A DNA stretch of 64,000 nucleotides, taken from NCBI GenBank assembly GCA_963827335.1, contig CAWHAP010000009.1, forward strand, positions 62,001 to 126,000, in the 5' to 3' direction. The notes under the pieces were generated by a model. The model was given only the letters and a program-made list of their open reading frames with translations, was not told where the DNA came from and did not search any database. Both the position numbers and the translations under genes were made by a program. Shown one piece after another: positions 26,011 through 35,219 of this stretch (within the stretch, counting starts at the first letter, position 1; every line of letters starts with the position of its first letter). Origin of the DNA: DASQMT01 sp963827335 (GTDB taxonomy: Bacteria > Actinomycetota > Thermoleophilia > Solirubrobacterales > Solirubrobacteraceae).

Positions 26011-26462
26011 ACCCGCTGCTCGATCCCGCCGGCGCGGCGGCGGCCGGCGCGCGCCACCACCAGCTCGCGACCGGCCTGCCCGGCGGCGGCCTCGCGCTCT
26101 CGTGCCACAAGCTCGTGGAGGATGGCGCGCGCGTGATGCTCCTGCTCGCGCCGGGCCTGTTCCGGCTCGACGTCCGGCCGGTCGAGGACACGCTGCAGGT
26201 GATGACCCGGAGCCTCCACGAGGGCGCGCGCTGGGGCGCGCAGCCGTCGGCCGCGACCGACTACGGCCGCAAGGCGGAGGACACGCCCGAGCCGGCCCGC
26301 GCCGACTTCACCTTCCTCGCCGAGCTCGACCCGCGGCCGGTGCTGGCGCGGATCGAGATCGCCTCCACCGTGGATCGCGAGCGCGGCGTGACGCATTTCG
26401 TCGCGCACGCGATCGTGCGCGAGGTGGCGCCCGGCACCGTGCGCTGGCGCGACCGGGAGTGA
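26007..26462 (+). CDS. Small conserved protein paired with PrmA-like gene, copy 2
   Basis: A 151-residue protein paralogous to the 22686 product: GLPGGGLALSCHKLVEDGAR, LLLAPGLFRLDVRPVEDTL, IEIASTVDRERGVTHFVAHA. GTG start overlapping the methyltransferase stop by 4 bases. No recognised domain, signal or membrane segment. Length differs from copy 1 through an insert near the middle and a longer C-terminus. Confidence 0.75.
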   Translation: MNPLLDPAGAAAAGARHHQLATGLPGGGLALSCHKLVEDGARVMLLLAPGLFRLDVRPVEDTLQVMTRSLHEGARWGAQPSAATDYGRKAEDTPEPARADFTFLAELDPRPVLARIEIASTVDRERGVTHFVAHAIVREVAPGTVRWRDRE

Positions 26463-26464
26463 CG

Positions 26465-26470
26465 TATCCT
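26465..26470 (+). promoter_or_regulatory. -10 element TATCCT, leaderless-type promoter
   Basis: CGTATCCT ends 8 bases before the GTG at 26479; sequence and spacing are the same as before 1290. It lies directly after the stop of the preceding gene. Confidence 0.45.
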
Positions 26471-26478
26471 TCGGCCGC

Positions 26479-27081
26479 GTGGAACGCGACGAGATCGAGC
26501 GTCCGGACTTCCCCTCGGCGCGCCGCGGCTACGACCCCGCGGCGGTCGACGCGCACCTGCGCCGCGTCGCCGACGAGTTCGACGCGCTCGGCGCCGCCGC
26601 GGCGGCCCGCCCGCGCGACGCCTCGCTCGCCGCGGGCACGTCCGCGCAGGTCCGCGCGATCCTCGAGGCGGCCGAAGCCGGCGCGACCGCCATGCGCGAG
26701 CAGGCGGGCCGCGATGCGCGCGGCCACGTCGAGCGCGTCGAGGACGCGACCCAGGGCATGCTCCAGAAGCTCGACCGCCTGCAGGCCGAGCTCGACCGGC
26801 TGCTCGGCGGCCTCAAGGCCACCGCCGAGACGCTCGCGGACTCGCTCGGGGAGCTGAGCCGAGACGTCGGCACGGTCGGCGGCGAGCCCGAGCTCCAGCC
26901 TGCGCCCGCGCCGCCGGCGCCGGAGCGCTCCGACGACGAGGCCGGCGCCCGCCTCGTCGCGCTGAACATGGCGCTCGAGGGCACGTCGCGCGACGAGGCC
27001 GCCCGCTTCCTCGCCGAGCACTACCTGCTCGCCGACGCCGACGCGCTCCTCGACGACGTGTACTCGAGCGCCGGCCGATGA
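26479..27081 (+). CDS. DivIVA-domain protein
   Basis: A 200-residue protein whose N-terminus matches the DivIVA membrane-curvature domain (DFPSARRGYDPAAVDAHLRR), followed by coiled coil (about 55-130) and a Pro/Ala linker with a C-terminal helical domain (LNMALEGTSRDEAARFLAEH). Such proteins localise to poles or septa and recruit wall-growth factors. It is shorter than DivIVA/Wag31. GTG start. The stop overlaps the start of the carboxypeptidase gene (ATGA). Confidence 0.85.
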   Translation: MERDEIERPDFPSARRGYDPAAVDAHLRRVADEFDALGAAAAARPRDASLAAGTSAQVRAILEAAEAGATAMREQAGRDARGHVERVEDATQGMLQKLDRLQAELDRLLGGLKATAETLADSLGELSRDVGTVGGEPELQPAPAPPAPERSDDEAGARLVALNMALEGTSRDEAARFLAEHYLLADADALLDDVYSSAGR

Positions 27082-28616
27082 GCGCGGCGCCCCCCGAGCT
27101 CGCCGCGCTCCACGAGCGCGCGTCGATCCTCGCCGACCTCGAGCGGGTCCACGCGCTCCTGTTCTGGGACCAGAACGTGATGATGCCGCCGAGCGGCGCC
27201 GCGGCGCGCGGCGACCACTCCGCGACGCTGGAGTCCGTCACCCACGAGCGGCTGACGGATCCCGAGCTGGGCCGCCTGCTGGAGCGGCTCGAGCCGTGGG
27301 CGGCCGGGGAGGATCCCGACGACGACGGCGTCCGGCTCGTGCGCGAGCTGCGCCGCGACTTCGAGAAGGCCGTGCGCGTGCCCACGAGCCTCGCGGCCGA
27401 GGCGAGCCGCGCGGCCGCGCTCGGCCAGGCCGCCTGGCAGGAGGCCCGCGCGGCCGCCGACTTCGGCCGCTTCCGCGACGCCCTGGCGCTCCAGATCGAG
27501 CTGCGCCACCGCTACGTCGCATGCTTCGAGGGCTTCGAGCACCCGTACGACGTGCTGCTCGACGACTTCGAGCCGTCGATGACGACCGCGCGCCTGCGCC
27601 CGCTGCTGGGCGAGCTGGTCGACGGGCTGGTCCCGCTCGTGACGGAGGCCGCCTCCGACGAGCCGCCGCCGGCCGGCCATCCGTTCGGCGGGCCGTACAC
27701 GGTCGAGGACCAGCGCCGGGCCGTCATGGACATCCTCGAGGGCGTCGGCTTCGACCCGGACAGCTGGCGGCTCGACGTCGCGCCGCATCCGTTCGCGCAG
27801 CGGATCGCGCCCGGCGACGTCCGCATCACCACGCGCTACGACCTGCACGACTTCAGCGGGGCGTACTTCGGCGCCCTGCACGAGTTCGGGCACGGCCTCT
27901 ACGAGGCGGGGATCCCGGCGCGGCTCGGCCGCAGCCCGCTCGGCTCGCCGGTGTCGCTCGGCGTGCACGAGTCGCAGAGCCGCATGTGGGAGAACCTGAT
28001 CGGCCGGAGCCGCCCGTTCTGCGCCTGGGCGCTGCCGCGGCTCGCGGCGCAGCTGCCCGGCGGGCTCGACGGCACGACCGTGGACGACCTCTACCGCGGC
28101 GTCAACGCCGTCCACCGCAGCCTGATCCGCGTCGAGGCCGACGAGACGACGTACAACCTGCACATCGTCCTGCGCTTCGAGCTCGAGCTCGCCCTGATCG
28201 AGGGCTCGCTCGCCGTCGACGACCTCCCGCACGCGTGGAACGAGGGCATGCACCGGCTGCTGGGGCTCGACGTGCCCGACGACGCCCGGGGCGTCCTGCA
28301 GGACGTGCACTGGGGCGCCGGGCTGCTCGGCTACTTCCCCACCTACACGCTCGGCAACCTGATGGCCGCGCAGCTGTGGGAGACGCTGCGCGCCGAGCTG
28401 CCCGAGGTCGATGCCGAGCTCGAGCGCGGCGACTTCGCGCCGCTGCGCGCCTGGCTCGTCGACCGCGTGCACGCCCACGGCCGCAAGCTCCAGCCCGCCG
28501 AGCTCCTGGACCGGGTGACGGGCCAGGAGCTCGCGGTCGCGCCGTTCCTGCGCTACCTGCGGGAGAAGCTCGCGGACGCGGGCGTGCTCACCTCAGCTCC
28601 GCATCGAGGAAGCTGA
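27078..28616 (+). CDS. M32 family metallocarboxypeptidase (Taq type)
   Basis: A 512-residue cytoplasmic zinc carboxypeptidase. Zinc site H268-E269-F270-G271-H272 with downstream HESQS (H297, E298 ligand), and family signatures HPF (237-239), DVRITTRY (247-254), RVEADETTYNLHI and HWGAGLLGYFPTYTLGN. All are intact and the length is typical. It releases C-terminal residues from peptides with broad specificity. Coupled to the DivIVA-like gene by a 4-base overlap. Its 3' end overlaps the convergent hydrolase gene by 29 bases. Confidence 0.96.
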   Translation: MSAAPPELAALHERASILADLERVHALLFWDQNVMMPPSGAAARGDHSATLESVTHERLTDPELGRLLERLEPWAAGEDPDDDGVRLVRELRRDFEKAVRVPTSLAAEASRAAALGQAAWQEARAAADFGRFRDALALQIELRHRYVACFEGFEHPYDVLLDDFEPSMTTARLRPLLGELVDGLVPLVTEAASDEPPPAGHPFGGPYTVEDQRRAVMDILEGVGFDPDSWRLDVAPHPFAQRIAPGDVRITTRYDLHDFSGAYFGALHEFGHGLYEAGIPARLGRSPLGSPVSLGVHESQSRMWENLIGRSRPFCAWALPRLAAQLPGGLDGTTVDDLYRGVNAVHRSLIRVEADETTYNLHIVLRFELELALIEGSLAVDDLPHAWNEGMHRLLGLDVPDDARGVLQDVHWGAGLLGYFPTYTLGNLMAAQLWETLRAELPEVDAELERGDFAPLRAWLVDRVHAHGRKLQPAELLDRVTGQELAVAPFLRYLREKLADAGVLTSAPHRGS

Positions 28617-29802
28617 CCACGCGCCGCTCGTAGTCGGCCGGCCGCTCGCGGATCGCGCGGGTGTGCTGCGCGCCCGGCAGGCTCCAGTGCTCGACGGGCG
28701 CCTCGCCGCGGGCGCGCATGTAGAGCTCGTTGAACTGCTGCTCCTCCGCGGTGCCGGCCGAGATCAGCAGCGTCGGCGCCTCGATGTCGTCGATCACGTC
28801 CTCCAGCGCCGGCCCGGGCGGGTCGCCCGACAGCACGCGGATGGTCGAGTACATCATCCAGCCGGGGACCGTGCCCATCTCCGTGCCGCGCAGGCGATCC
28901 CAGTCCGCGAACGACGCCGCGGCCGCGCCGTCGCTGACGAGCGCGGCGACGTCGTCGCGCCCGGCGGCGACCTCGAGCAGGACGTCGGCGCCCGTCGAGA
29001 GGCCGACCGCGCCGATCCGCTCGGGATCGACGTCGTCGCGCCCGTGCAGGAACGCGAGCGCGCCGGCGACGTCCTTGCCCCAGTCCCAGCCGTAGTTGTT
29101 CTCGGAGCCCTCGCTCTCGCCGCGCCCGCGGGCGTCGTAGAGCAGCACGCCGTAGCCGTGGCGGGCCAGCATCGACGCGTGGGCGACCGAGCCCTTGCGG
29201 TCGGAGCTCCCGCCGTGCACGACGAGGACCGCCGCGCCGTTCTCCGACGGGCGGTACCAGCCGGCGAGCTCGAGCCCGTCGGAGGCGCGGAAGCGCACGT
29301 CCTGGTACGCGGCGCTCGGCGGCTCGCCGACCGGCTCGCGCCACTTGTGCGTCGCGACGATGCCCAGCGCGACCGGCCCGAGCACGAAGAGCGACGCGAG
29401 GACCCCGCCGACGATCGCGACGGGGCGGCTGCGCCAGGTGCCCTCGCCGCGGTGCCGCCACGGGATCGCGACGGCGAGCGCGAGCAGCACCACGCCCGCC
29501 GCGGCCGCGAGCGCACCGGTCACGTCGCCGCCGGCGGCGCCGTGGGACGTCACGTGGAGCACGTGGGTCCCGCCGTTGACGAGGGCGAGCCCGCCGAACG
29601 CGAACGCGAGGAACGCGCGCAGGCCAGGCCGGAGCCGCTCGAACGCGAAGACCGCGCCCACGCCCGCGGCGGCCGCGATGGCCCCCGCGAGCGCGTGCTG
29701 CCCGAGCCCGAGGCCCGCACCGCGATGGACGAACGCGTCGTCCATCGCATGCAGCAGCAGCAGGGCCGTCGCGCCGGCGAAGACGCGCGACTCGCCCCTC
29801 AT
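28588..29802 (-). CDS. Membrane-anchored alpha/beta hydrolase, tandem paralog 2
   Basis: A 404-residue protein with about five N-terminal membrane helices (residues 5-160) followed by an alpha/beta hydrolase domain. The domain opens YQDVRFRASDGLELAGWYRPS; oxyanion region VVHGGSSDR; nucleophile serine in AVGLSTGAD (GxSxG); acid candidate in the following strands; histidine in PGAQHTRAI. The catalytic side is likely cytoplasmic or extracytoplasmic depending on helix count, which cannot be settled by eye. Last gene of the run starting at 36973, overlapping its paralog by 4 bases. Substrate unknown. Confidence 0.8.
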   Translation of the reverse strand: MRGESRVFAGATALLLLHAMDDAFVHRGAGLGLGQHALAGAIAAAAGVGAVFAFERLRPGLRAFLAFAFGGLALVNGGTHVLHVTSHGAAGGDVTGALAAAAGVVLLALAVAIPWRHRGEGTWRSRPVAIVGGVLASLFVLGPVALGIVATHKWREPVGEPPSAAYQDVRFRASDGLELAGWYRPSENGAAVLVVHGGSSDRKGSVAHASMLARHGYGVLLYDARGRGESEGSENNYGWDWGKDVAGALAFLHGRDDVDPERIGAVGLSTGADVLLEVAAGRDDVAALVSDGAAAASFADWDRLRGTEMGTVPGWMMYSTIRVLSGDPPGPALEDVIDDIEAPTLLISAGTAEEQQFNELYMRARGEAPVEHWSLPGAQHTRAIRERPADYERRVVSFLDAELR

Positions 29803-31100
29803 GGGGCGAGGTGCCGGTCGAGGAACCCGACGACGCGCCGCTCGTACTCGGCCGCGTGCGACGTCACGCCGCCCACGTGCCCGGCGCCGGGGATCTCCCA
29901 CAGCGTCTTGGGCTGCTTCGCGGCCGCGTAGTAGTCGCGGTTCAGCTCCTCGCCGTGCCCGCTGTCGGGATCCGCGATCAGCATCAGGGGCGTCGGGGCG
30001 ATCCTGCCCGTCAGGTCCTTGAGGTGGTCCGGCGGGGCGGTGTTGGAGAAGACGGCGATCGACGCGGACTTGACCGCGTTCATCACCGTCGCCGTGGGCT
30101 TGTCGGAGCTCGGCATGTCCTCGTCCATGTCCTCGGCGTAGGAGCGCGGTCCGGCGCCGTCCGACACGACCGCTGCGAGGTCGGCGCCGCGGGCGGTCGC
30201 CTCCAGCATCATCTCGCCGCCGACGGAGAGGCCGATGCCCGCGATGCGGCCGGGATCGACGTCGGGACGGTCCGCGAGGAAGCGGATCGCCGCGTCGACG
30301 TCGCGGTACCCGCCCCAGCCCCAGGCGTTGGGGTCGCCGTCGGACCGGCCCTCGCCGCGGCGGTCGAAGAGCAGCACGCCGTACCCGTGCCGGGCGAGCA
30401 GGCGCGCCTGCTTCTGCGTGCCGCTGCGGCCGGGGAACGAGATCACGGCGGCGCCGTTCTTCGACGGCACGTACCAGCCCTCGAGCTCGAGCCCGTCGCT
30501 GGTCCGGAACGTCACGTCCTCGTAGGGGACGCCGAGGTGGTTGTCCGGCACGACGGCGCGCCCGGTGTGGGTGGTCACGTAGCCGAGCCCGATCGGGAAG
30601 AGCACGAGCGCGAACGTGACGAGGCCGGCGAGACCGAACAGGCCGCGGCGCGCGTAGCGCCAGGCCCGGTTGCCCTCGACCCGGCGGGTGCGCCACAGCG
30701 TGACGACGCCCAGCCCGAGCAGCGTGAGCCCGGCGGGAGCGGTGAGCAGGCCGGTGAAGTCGTCGCCCGACGCGCCGGTCGTGGTCGTGTAGTGGAACGC
30801 CTCGATCCCGGCGACGATGCCGAGCACGCCGGAGAAGAGCGCCAGCGCCCCGCGCCGGCCGCCGCGGAGGCGGGGGTACGCCCAGGCGGCGAGCCCGAGC
30901 AGGGCGAGCGGCACGAGGCCGCCGACGAGATGGTCGCCGGGCGAGGTGCCCGGCTGGGGCTGCACGAAGCTGTCGTCGAGCACGTGCAGCGCGATCAGGG
31001 CGAGCCCGATCCAGACGATGAGGGTCTCACGCGTCCGGCCGCCCCGCCGCGTGAGCGGCGGAGCGGCGGGGACGGCGGACCGCGTGTCGAGCGCGGTCAT
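29799..31100 (-). CDS. Membrane-anchored alpha/beta hydrolase, tandem paralog 1
   Basis: A 433-residue paralog of the downstream protein with the same layout: N-terminal membrane helices (about residues 28-190), then a hydrolase domain with YEDVTFRTSDGLELEGWYVPS, nucleophile in GIGLSVGGE and histidine in PGAGHVGGV. Both paralogs share VVSDGA after the nucleophile elbow. It starts 8 bases after the FtsX-type permease gene. Fusion to membrane helices and linkage to an MacB/FtsX transporter suggests work on envelope lipids or exported compounds, an inference. Confidence 0.8.
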   Translation of the reverse strand: MTALDTRSAVPAAPPLTRRGGRTRETLIVWIGLALIALHVLDDSFVQPQPGTSPGDHLVGGLVPLALLGLAAWAYPRLRGGRRGALALFSGVLGIVAGIEAFHYTTTTGASGDDFTGLLTAPAGLTLLGLGVVTLWRTRRVEGNRAWRYARRGLFGLAGLVTFALVLFPIGLGYVTTHTGRAVVPDNHLGVPYEDVTFRTSDGLELEGWYVPSKNGAAVISFPGRSGTQKQARLLARHGYGVLLFDRRGEGRSDGDPNAWGWGGYRDVDAAIRFLADRPDVDPGRIAGIGLSVGGEMMLEATARGADLAAVVSDGAGPRSYAEDMDEDMPSSDKPTATVMNAVKSASIAVFSNTAPPDHLKDLTGRIAPTPLMLIADPDSGHGEELNRDYYAAAKQPKTLWEIPGAGHVGGVTSHAAEYERRVVGFLDRHLAP

Positions 31101-31108
31101 CGGATGCC

Positions 31109-33658
31109 CTACTCGTAGTGGAGGGCGTCGAGCACGTTGAGCCGCGAGGCCCGCCGTGCGGGGAGGATCGCCGCGCCGATTCCGGCGAGGACGGCGACCA
31201 GGGTGAACGCGATCAGCATCGGGACGGGCAGCGCGAACGCGGCGTCCTGAGACTCCATCGCCTTGGTGGCCAGCGCGGAGATCAACACGCCGAGGCCCAG
31301 GCCCATCGCGGCGCCGATCAGGGCCGTGATGACGCTCTCGTGCCGGATCATGCGGCGCGCCTGGCGGCGCGTCATGCCGATGGCCCGGAGCATGCCGATC
31401 TCACGCGTGCGCTCGAACACCGAGAGCACCATCGTGTTGACCATGCCGAACAGGCTCACGATGACCGAGAAGCCCAGCAGCACGTACAGCAGGGCCAGCA
31501 TCGTGTCGAGCTCCTTGGTGGCGTCCTTCGGGTAGTCGGCGCCCGTGTGGTACGAGGCGTCGCCGAGGTCCTTCGCCGCCGCCTCGATCGCCGTGCCCGC
31601 GGACGCGTCCGCGTCGAGGAACGTGTAGCTGTTCTTCGGCTCGCCGAACGCGTCGTCGAAGCCGGCCTGGGTCATGCTGATCGAGCCCAGGAGCTCCTTG
31701 GCCTGCGGCGGGTCGTAGATGCCGCGGATCACGAGCGTGCGCTGCTCGCCCGAGGGCGAGGTGAGCGACAGCTCGGAGCCGAGCTTCAGCTTCTCCGCCT
31801 CCGCGTACTTCTCGGTCACGAGGGCGCCGTCCTTGCCGAGGGCGTCGAGCGCCTCCGCCGAGGAGCCGGACGTCCACGCGAACTTGTAGAAGTGGCCGAT
31901 GGTGGCCGGATCGATGCCGCTGATCTGGCCCTCCACGCCCTGCACGATGGCGGTGTCCGACCGCACGTGCGACGCCGCGGTGACGCCGGGGGTCTGCGCG
32001 AGCGCGTCGCCCTCGGAGGCCCGGAACGCCAGGCCCTGCTTGCCGTCGATCACGTGACCCGCACGGAGCTGGTCCGAGACCGCGTTCTGGGTGGTGGCCT
32101 TCAGGCCCGCGCCGAGCACGGCCACGACGGTGATGAGCGTGAGCCCGATCATCAGCGCGGCGGCGGTCGAGGCGGTCCGGCCGGGGTTGCGCACCGCGTT
32201 GGCGCCGGCGAGCTCGCCGGCGACGCCGCCGGCGCGCTTGACGGGCCAGCCCACGATGCGGGCCAGCGGCTTGACCATCCGCGGAGCGAGCAGGGCGATG
32301 CCCGCGAACAGCCCGAGGATGCCGACGCCGAGCAGCAGCGCCACGGCAGCGCCGCTCGCGCCGCCGAAGATCCCGAGCGAGACCGCGGCGACAGAGCCGA
32401 GGGTCACGCCGTATCCGAGGCGGTGGGACTGACGGCCCATACGGGTGGTGGGCAGGGTGGCGCCTTCGCGCACGGCGGCGATCGGCGGGACCCGAGTCGC
32501 GCGACGGGCGGGCAGGATGCTCGCCAGCAGCGTGATGCCCGTGCCCAGCAGGAGCGAGACGATGACCGTCTTGCCGGCGAACACCGTCGGCGCGTCGGGC
32601 AGGTCCACGCCCAGCATGCTGAACAGCGCGATCATGCCCTTGGCGATCAGGAGGCCCGCGAGGAGCCCGATCACCGAGGCGACCAGGCCGATCACGAGGC
32701 CTTCCAGCTTGACCGAGCGCATGACCTGCTTGCGCGAGGCCCCGAGCGTCCGCAGCGTGGCGAACTCCCGCGTGCGCTGGGCGACCGTGATCGACAGCGT
32801 GTTGAAGATGACGAACGCGCCCACGAGGAGGGCGATGCCGGCGAACCCGAGCAGGAACATCCGGATCATCCCCATGCTCTCGTTCATCTCGTCGGACGCC
32901 TCTTCGACCTGCTTGTCGCTGTCCTTCACCTGGAGCTTGTCGCCCACGAGGGGCTTGACCGCGTCGACCAGCTCGGTCGACGAGGTGCCGGACTTCGCCG
33001 CGATCGAGATCACGTCGTAGCGGCCCTCGCGGTCGAGCACCTTCGCCGCGGTCTTCAGGTCCCAGACCGCGATGCTGCCGAAGCCGAGCGAGTCGACCTC
33101 GCCGTAGCCCGCGGTGCCGGTGATCTTGTACGTGTGCTGCTGGCCGGCGGTGGCGATCACGACGTCGTCGCCGACGGCGTAGTGCTCCTTCTTGGCCGTG
33201 CCGGCGTCGATGACGACCTGGTCCTGGCCCTGCGGCCAGTCACCGGTCTTGAGGCTGAGCGGGCTGAAGCGGGCGTTCTCGGCGTCGTAGCTCGTGCCGA
33301 TGCTCTCCCTGGCGACGGCCTTGCCGTCCTTGCCGATGATGTCGGCGCCGTTGACCTCCTGGGGGGAGATGGTGGCGCCGGCGGCCTCGACCTCGGGCAG
33401 CGCCCGGACCTGGTCGAGGAGCGATGCAGGGATGGTGACGCCACTGCCGTTGGTGGAGCCTTCGACGATCTCCTTGCCGCTGATGACGGCGTCGGTCTTG
33501 TCGTAGGACGCGGTGAAGAGCCCGTTGAAGGACTTCTGCATCGTGTCGGTGAGGATGAACGTGCCGCTGACCATCGAGACGCCGATGACGATGGCGAACG
33601 CGGTGAGCAGCGCGCGGATCTTGCGACCCGCGAGTCCCTTCAGCGCAACCCCGATCAT
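31109..33658 (-). CDS. FtsX/MacB-type ABC transporter permease
   Basis: An 849-residue permease with two FtsX domains: an N-terminal helix (ALLTAFAIVIGVSMVSGTFIL), a large extracytoplasmic MacB_PCD-like domain (about 50-250), four-helix FtsX core containing NTLSITVAQRTREFATLRTLG, a second extracytoplasmic domain, and a final FtsX core with MVLSVFERTREIGMLRAIG. Both TRE(F/I)xxLRxxG coupling motifs are intact. Such transporters couple ATP hydrolysis to conformational work across the membrane (lipoprotein or antimicrobial export, signalling). The ATG overlaps the ATPase stop by 4 bases. Confidence 0.93.
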   Translation of the reverse strand: MIGVALKGLAGRKIRALLTAFAIVIGVSMVSGTFILTDTMQKSFNGLFTASYDKTDAVISGKEIVEGSTNGSGVTIPASLLDQVRALPEVEAAGATISPQEVNGADIIGKDGKAVARESIGTSYDAENARFSPLSLKTGDWPQGQDQVVIDAGTAKKEHYAVGDDVVIATAGQQHTYKITGTAGYGEVDSLGFGSIAVWDLKTAAKVLDREGRYDVISIAAKSGTSSTELVDAVKPLVGDKLQVKDSDKQVEEASDEMNESMGMIRMFLLGFAGIALLVGAFVIFNTLSITVAQRTREFATLRTLGASRKQVMRSVKLEGLVIGLVASVIGLLAGLLIAKGMIALFSMLGVDLPDAPTVFAGKTVIVSLLLGTGITLLASILPARRATRVPPIAAVREGATLPTTRMGRQSHRLGYGVTLGSVAAVSLGIFGGASGAAVALLLGVGILGLFAGIALLAPRMVKPLARIVGWPVKRAGGVAGELAGANAVRNPGRTASTAAALMIGLTLITVVAVLGAGLKATTQNAVSDQLRAGHVIDGKQGLAFRASEGDALAQTPGVTAASHVRSDTAIVQGVEGQISGIDPATIGHFYKFAWTSGSSAEALDALGKDGALVTEKYAEAEKLKLGSELSLTSPSGEQRTLVIRGIYDPPQAKELLGSISMTQAGFDDAFGEPKNSYTFLDADASAGTAIEAAAKDLGDASYHTGADYPKDATKELDTMLALLYVLLGFSVIVSLFGMVNTMVLSVFERTREIGMLRAIGMTRRQARRMIRHESVITALIGAAMGLGLGVLISALATKAMESQDAAFALPVPMLIAFTLVAVLAGIGAAILPARRASRLNVLDALHYE

Positions 33659-34443
33659 CGACCGCTCACCTGCTCGAGCGTCTCGAGGATCTCGTGCGCC
33701 GTGGAGCGGCCGAGGTCGCGGACGATGTCGCCGTCGGCGAGGAACAGCACGCGGTCGGCGATCGCCGCGGCGTGCGCGTCGTGGGTGACCATGACGGTGG
33801 TCTGGCCGAGCTGGTCGACCGAGTTGCGCAGCAGGCTGAGGATCTCGCCGCTGGTGGTGCTGTCGAGGTTGCCGGTCGGCTCGTCGGCGAACATGACGCT
33901 CGGCCGGGAGACGAGGGCGCGGGCGACGGCGACGCGCTGCTGCTGGCCGCCGGAGAGCTCGGAGGGACGGTGGCCGAGGCGGTCGGAGAGCCCGACCGTG
34001 CGGATGAGCTGCTCGAGCCACTGGGGATCGGGCTTGCCGCCGGCGAGCTTGAGCGGCAGCGCGATGTTCTCGGCGGCCGTGAGCATCGGGAGCAGGTTGA
34101 AGAACTGGAAGATGAACCCGATGTGATCGCGACGCAGGAGCGTGAGCTCGGAGTCGCTCATGCCGGTGATGTCCTGGCCGGCGACGGTGACCTCGCCCGC
34201 GGTGGGCTGGTCGAGGCCGGCGAGGATGTGCATGAGCGTCGACTTGCCGGAGCCCGACGGGCCCATGACCGCGGTCAGGCGGCCGGCGGTGATGTCGACG
34301 GACACGCCGCGCAGGGCGTCGACGGCGGTGTCGCCGCTGCCGTAGCGGCGGACGACGCCGCGGGCGCTGACGACCGCCGGAGCGGTCTCCGGGGCGGGGG
34401 TGGGCTCGACGAGGATGGACTGCAGTGGGGAGTGGGGAGTCAT
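33655..34443 (-). CDS. ABC transporter ATPase (MacB/LolD type)
   Basis: A 262-residue ATP-binding subunit. Walker A GPSGSGKST, Q-loop IFQFFNLLPML, signature LSGGQQQR, Walker B SVMFADEPTGNLD, H-loop MVTHD. The Q-loop form and GNLD are typical of MacB/LolD/FtsE-like ATPases paired with FtsX permeases. The start at 34443 (MTPHSPL) is preferred; an in-frame ATG at 34488 is possible, and no ribosome site decides. Partner permease overlaps by 4 bases. Confidence 0.95.
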   Translation of the reverse strand: MTPHSPLQSILVEPTPAPETAPAVVSARGVVRRYGSGDTAVDALRGVSVDITAGRLTAVMGPSGSGKSTLMHILAGLDQPTAGEVTVAGQDITGMSDSELTLLRRDHIGFIFQFFNLLPMLTAAENIALPLKLAGGKPDPQWLEQLIRTVGLSDRLGHRPSELSGGQQQRVAVARALVSRPSVMFADEPTGNLDSTTSGEILSLLRNSVDQLGQTTVMVTHDAHAAAIADRVLFLADGDIVRDLGRSTAHEILETLEQVSGR

Positions 34444-34500
34444 GCTGCGAGACTCGCGATCCGCGGGCCCCCCCGCCATCGCGGTCACCCGTGTCCGGGA

Positions 34501-34560
34501 GGCCGGTGCTCCGGGGCCGCACGGCGGGTGCTCCCTGGTCCGACGGCCGGTGCTCCGGGG
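34501..34560. repeat. Three 16-base direct repeats at 22-base spacing
   Basis: GGCCGGTGCTCCGGGG at 34501-34516 and 34545-34560, with a variant GGCGGGTGCTCCCTGG at 34523-34538; a degenerate fourth start follows at 34564. The repeats lie in the 134-base gap between the response regulator and the ABC ATPase gene, just upstream of the latter, so they are candidate binding sites for the regulator. Confidence 0.7.
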
Positions 34561-34577
34561 GTCGGCCGGTGCGGGTC

Positions 34578-35219
34578 TCAGCCGCGCAGGAACTCGAGCA
34601 CGGCCAGCACGCGCCGGTGCTCCCCGCCCGTGTCGGGCAGCCCGAGCTTCACGAAGATGCTCGACACGTACTTCTCGGCGCTGCGCAGGGTGATCCCCAG
34701 GCGCTCGGCGATCGCCGGGTTGGAGCGGCCCTCGGCGAGCAGCTGCAGGACCTCGCGCTCGCGCGGCGTGAGCGACTGCAGCGGGCCGTCGTGCTCGGCG
34801 GCGAGCAGGCGGGAGACGACGAGCGGGTCCAGCGCGGTGCCGCCGGCGGCGACGCGCCGCAGGGCGCCGACGAACTCCTCGACGTCGGTGACGCGGTCCT
34901 TGAGCAGGTAGCCGAGCCGCTCGGGATGCTCGGCGAGCACGCGCACCGCGACGCCCGACTCGACGTGCTGGGAGAGGATCACGATGCCGATCCCCGGCTG
35001 GCGCCCGCGGATCTCCTGCGCGGCGACCAGCCCCTCGTCGGTGTGGGTCGGCGGCATGCGGATGTCGACGATCGCCACGTCGGGGCCGTGCTCGTCCACC
35101 GCGCGCAGCAGCCCGTCGCCGTCGTCGGCCTGCGCCGCGACATCGAGGCCCGCCTCCTGCAGGAGCGCGGCGATGCCCTTGCGCACGAGCAGGTTGTCGT
35201 CCGCGATCACGACGCGCAC
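34578..35219 (-). CDS. NarL/LuxR-family response regulator
   Basis: A 213-residue two-component regulator. Receiver domain: IADDN acidic pocket (6-9), phospho-acceptor D52 in IVDIRMPP, K in YLLKDR. C-terminal LuxR HTH: LTPREREVLQLLAEGRSNPA and ERLGITLRSAEKYVSSIFVK. GTG start at 35219 chosen because it opens the first receiver strand; it overlaps the kinase gene by 13 bases. Likely controls the ABC/hydrolase genes downstream. Confidence 0.95.
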   Translation of the reverse strand: MRVVIADDNLLVRKGIAALLQEAGLDVAAQADDGDGLLRAVDEHGPDVAIVDIRMPPTHTDEGLVAAQEIRGRQPGIGIVILSQHVESGVAVRVLAEHPERLGYLLKDRVTDVEEFVGALRRVAAGGTALDPLVVSRLLAAEHDGPLQSLTPREREVLQLLAEGRSNPAIAERLGITLRSAEKYVSSIFVKLGLPDTGGEHRRVLAVLEFLRG

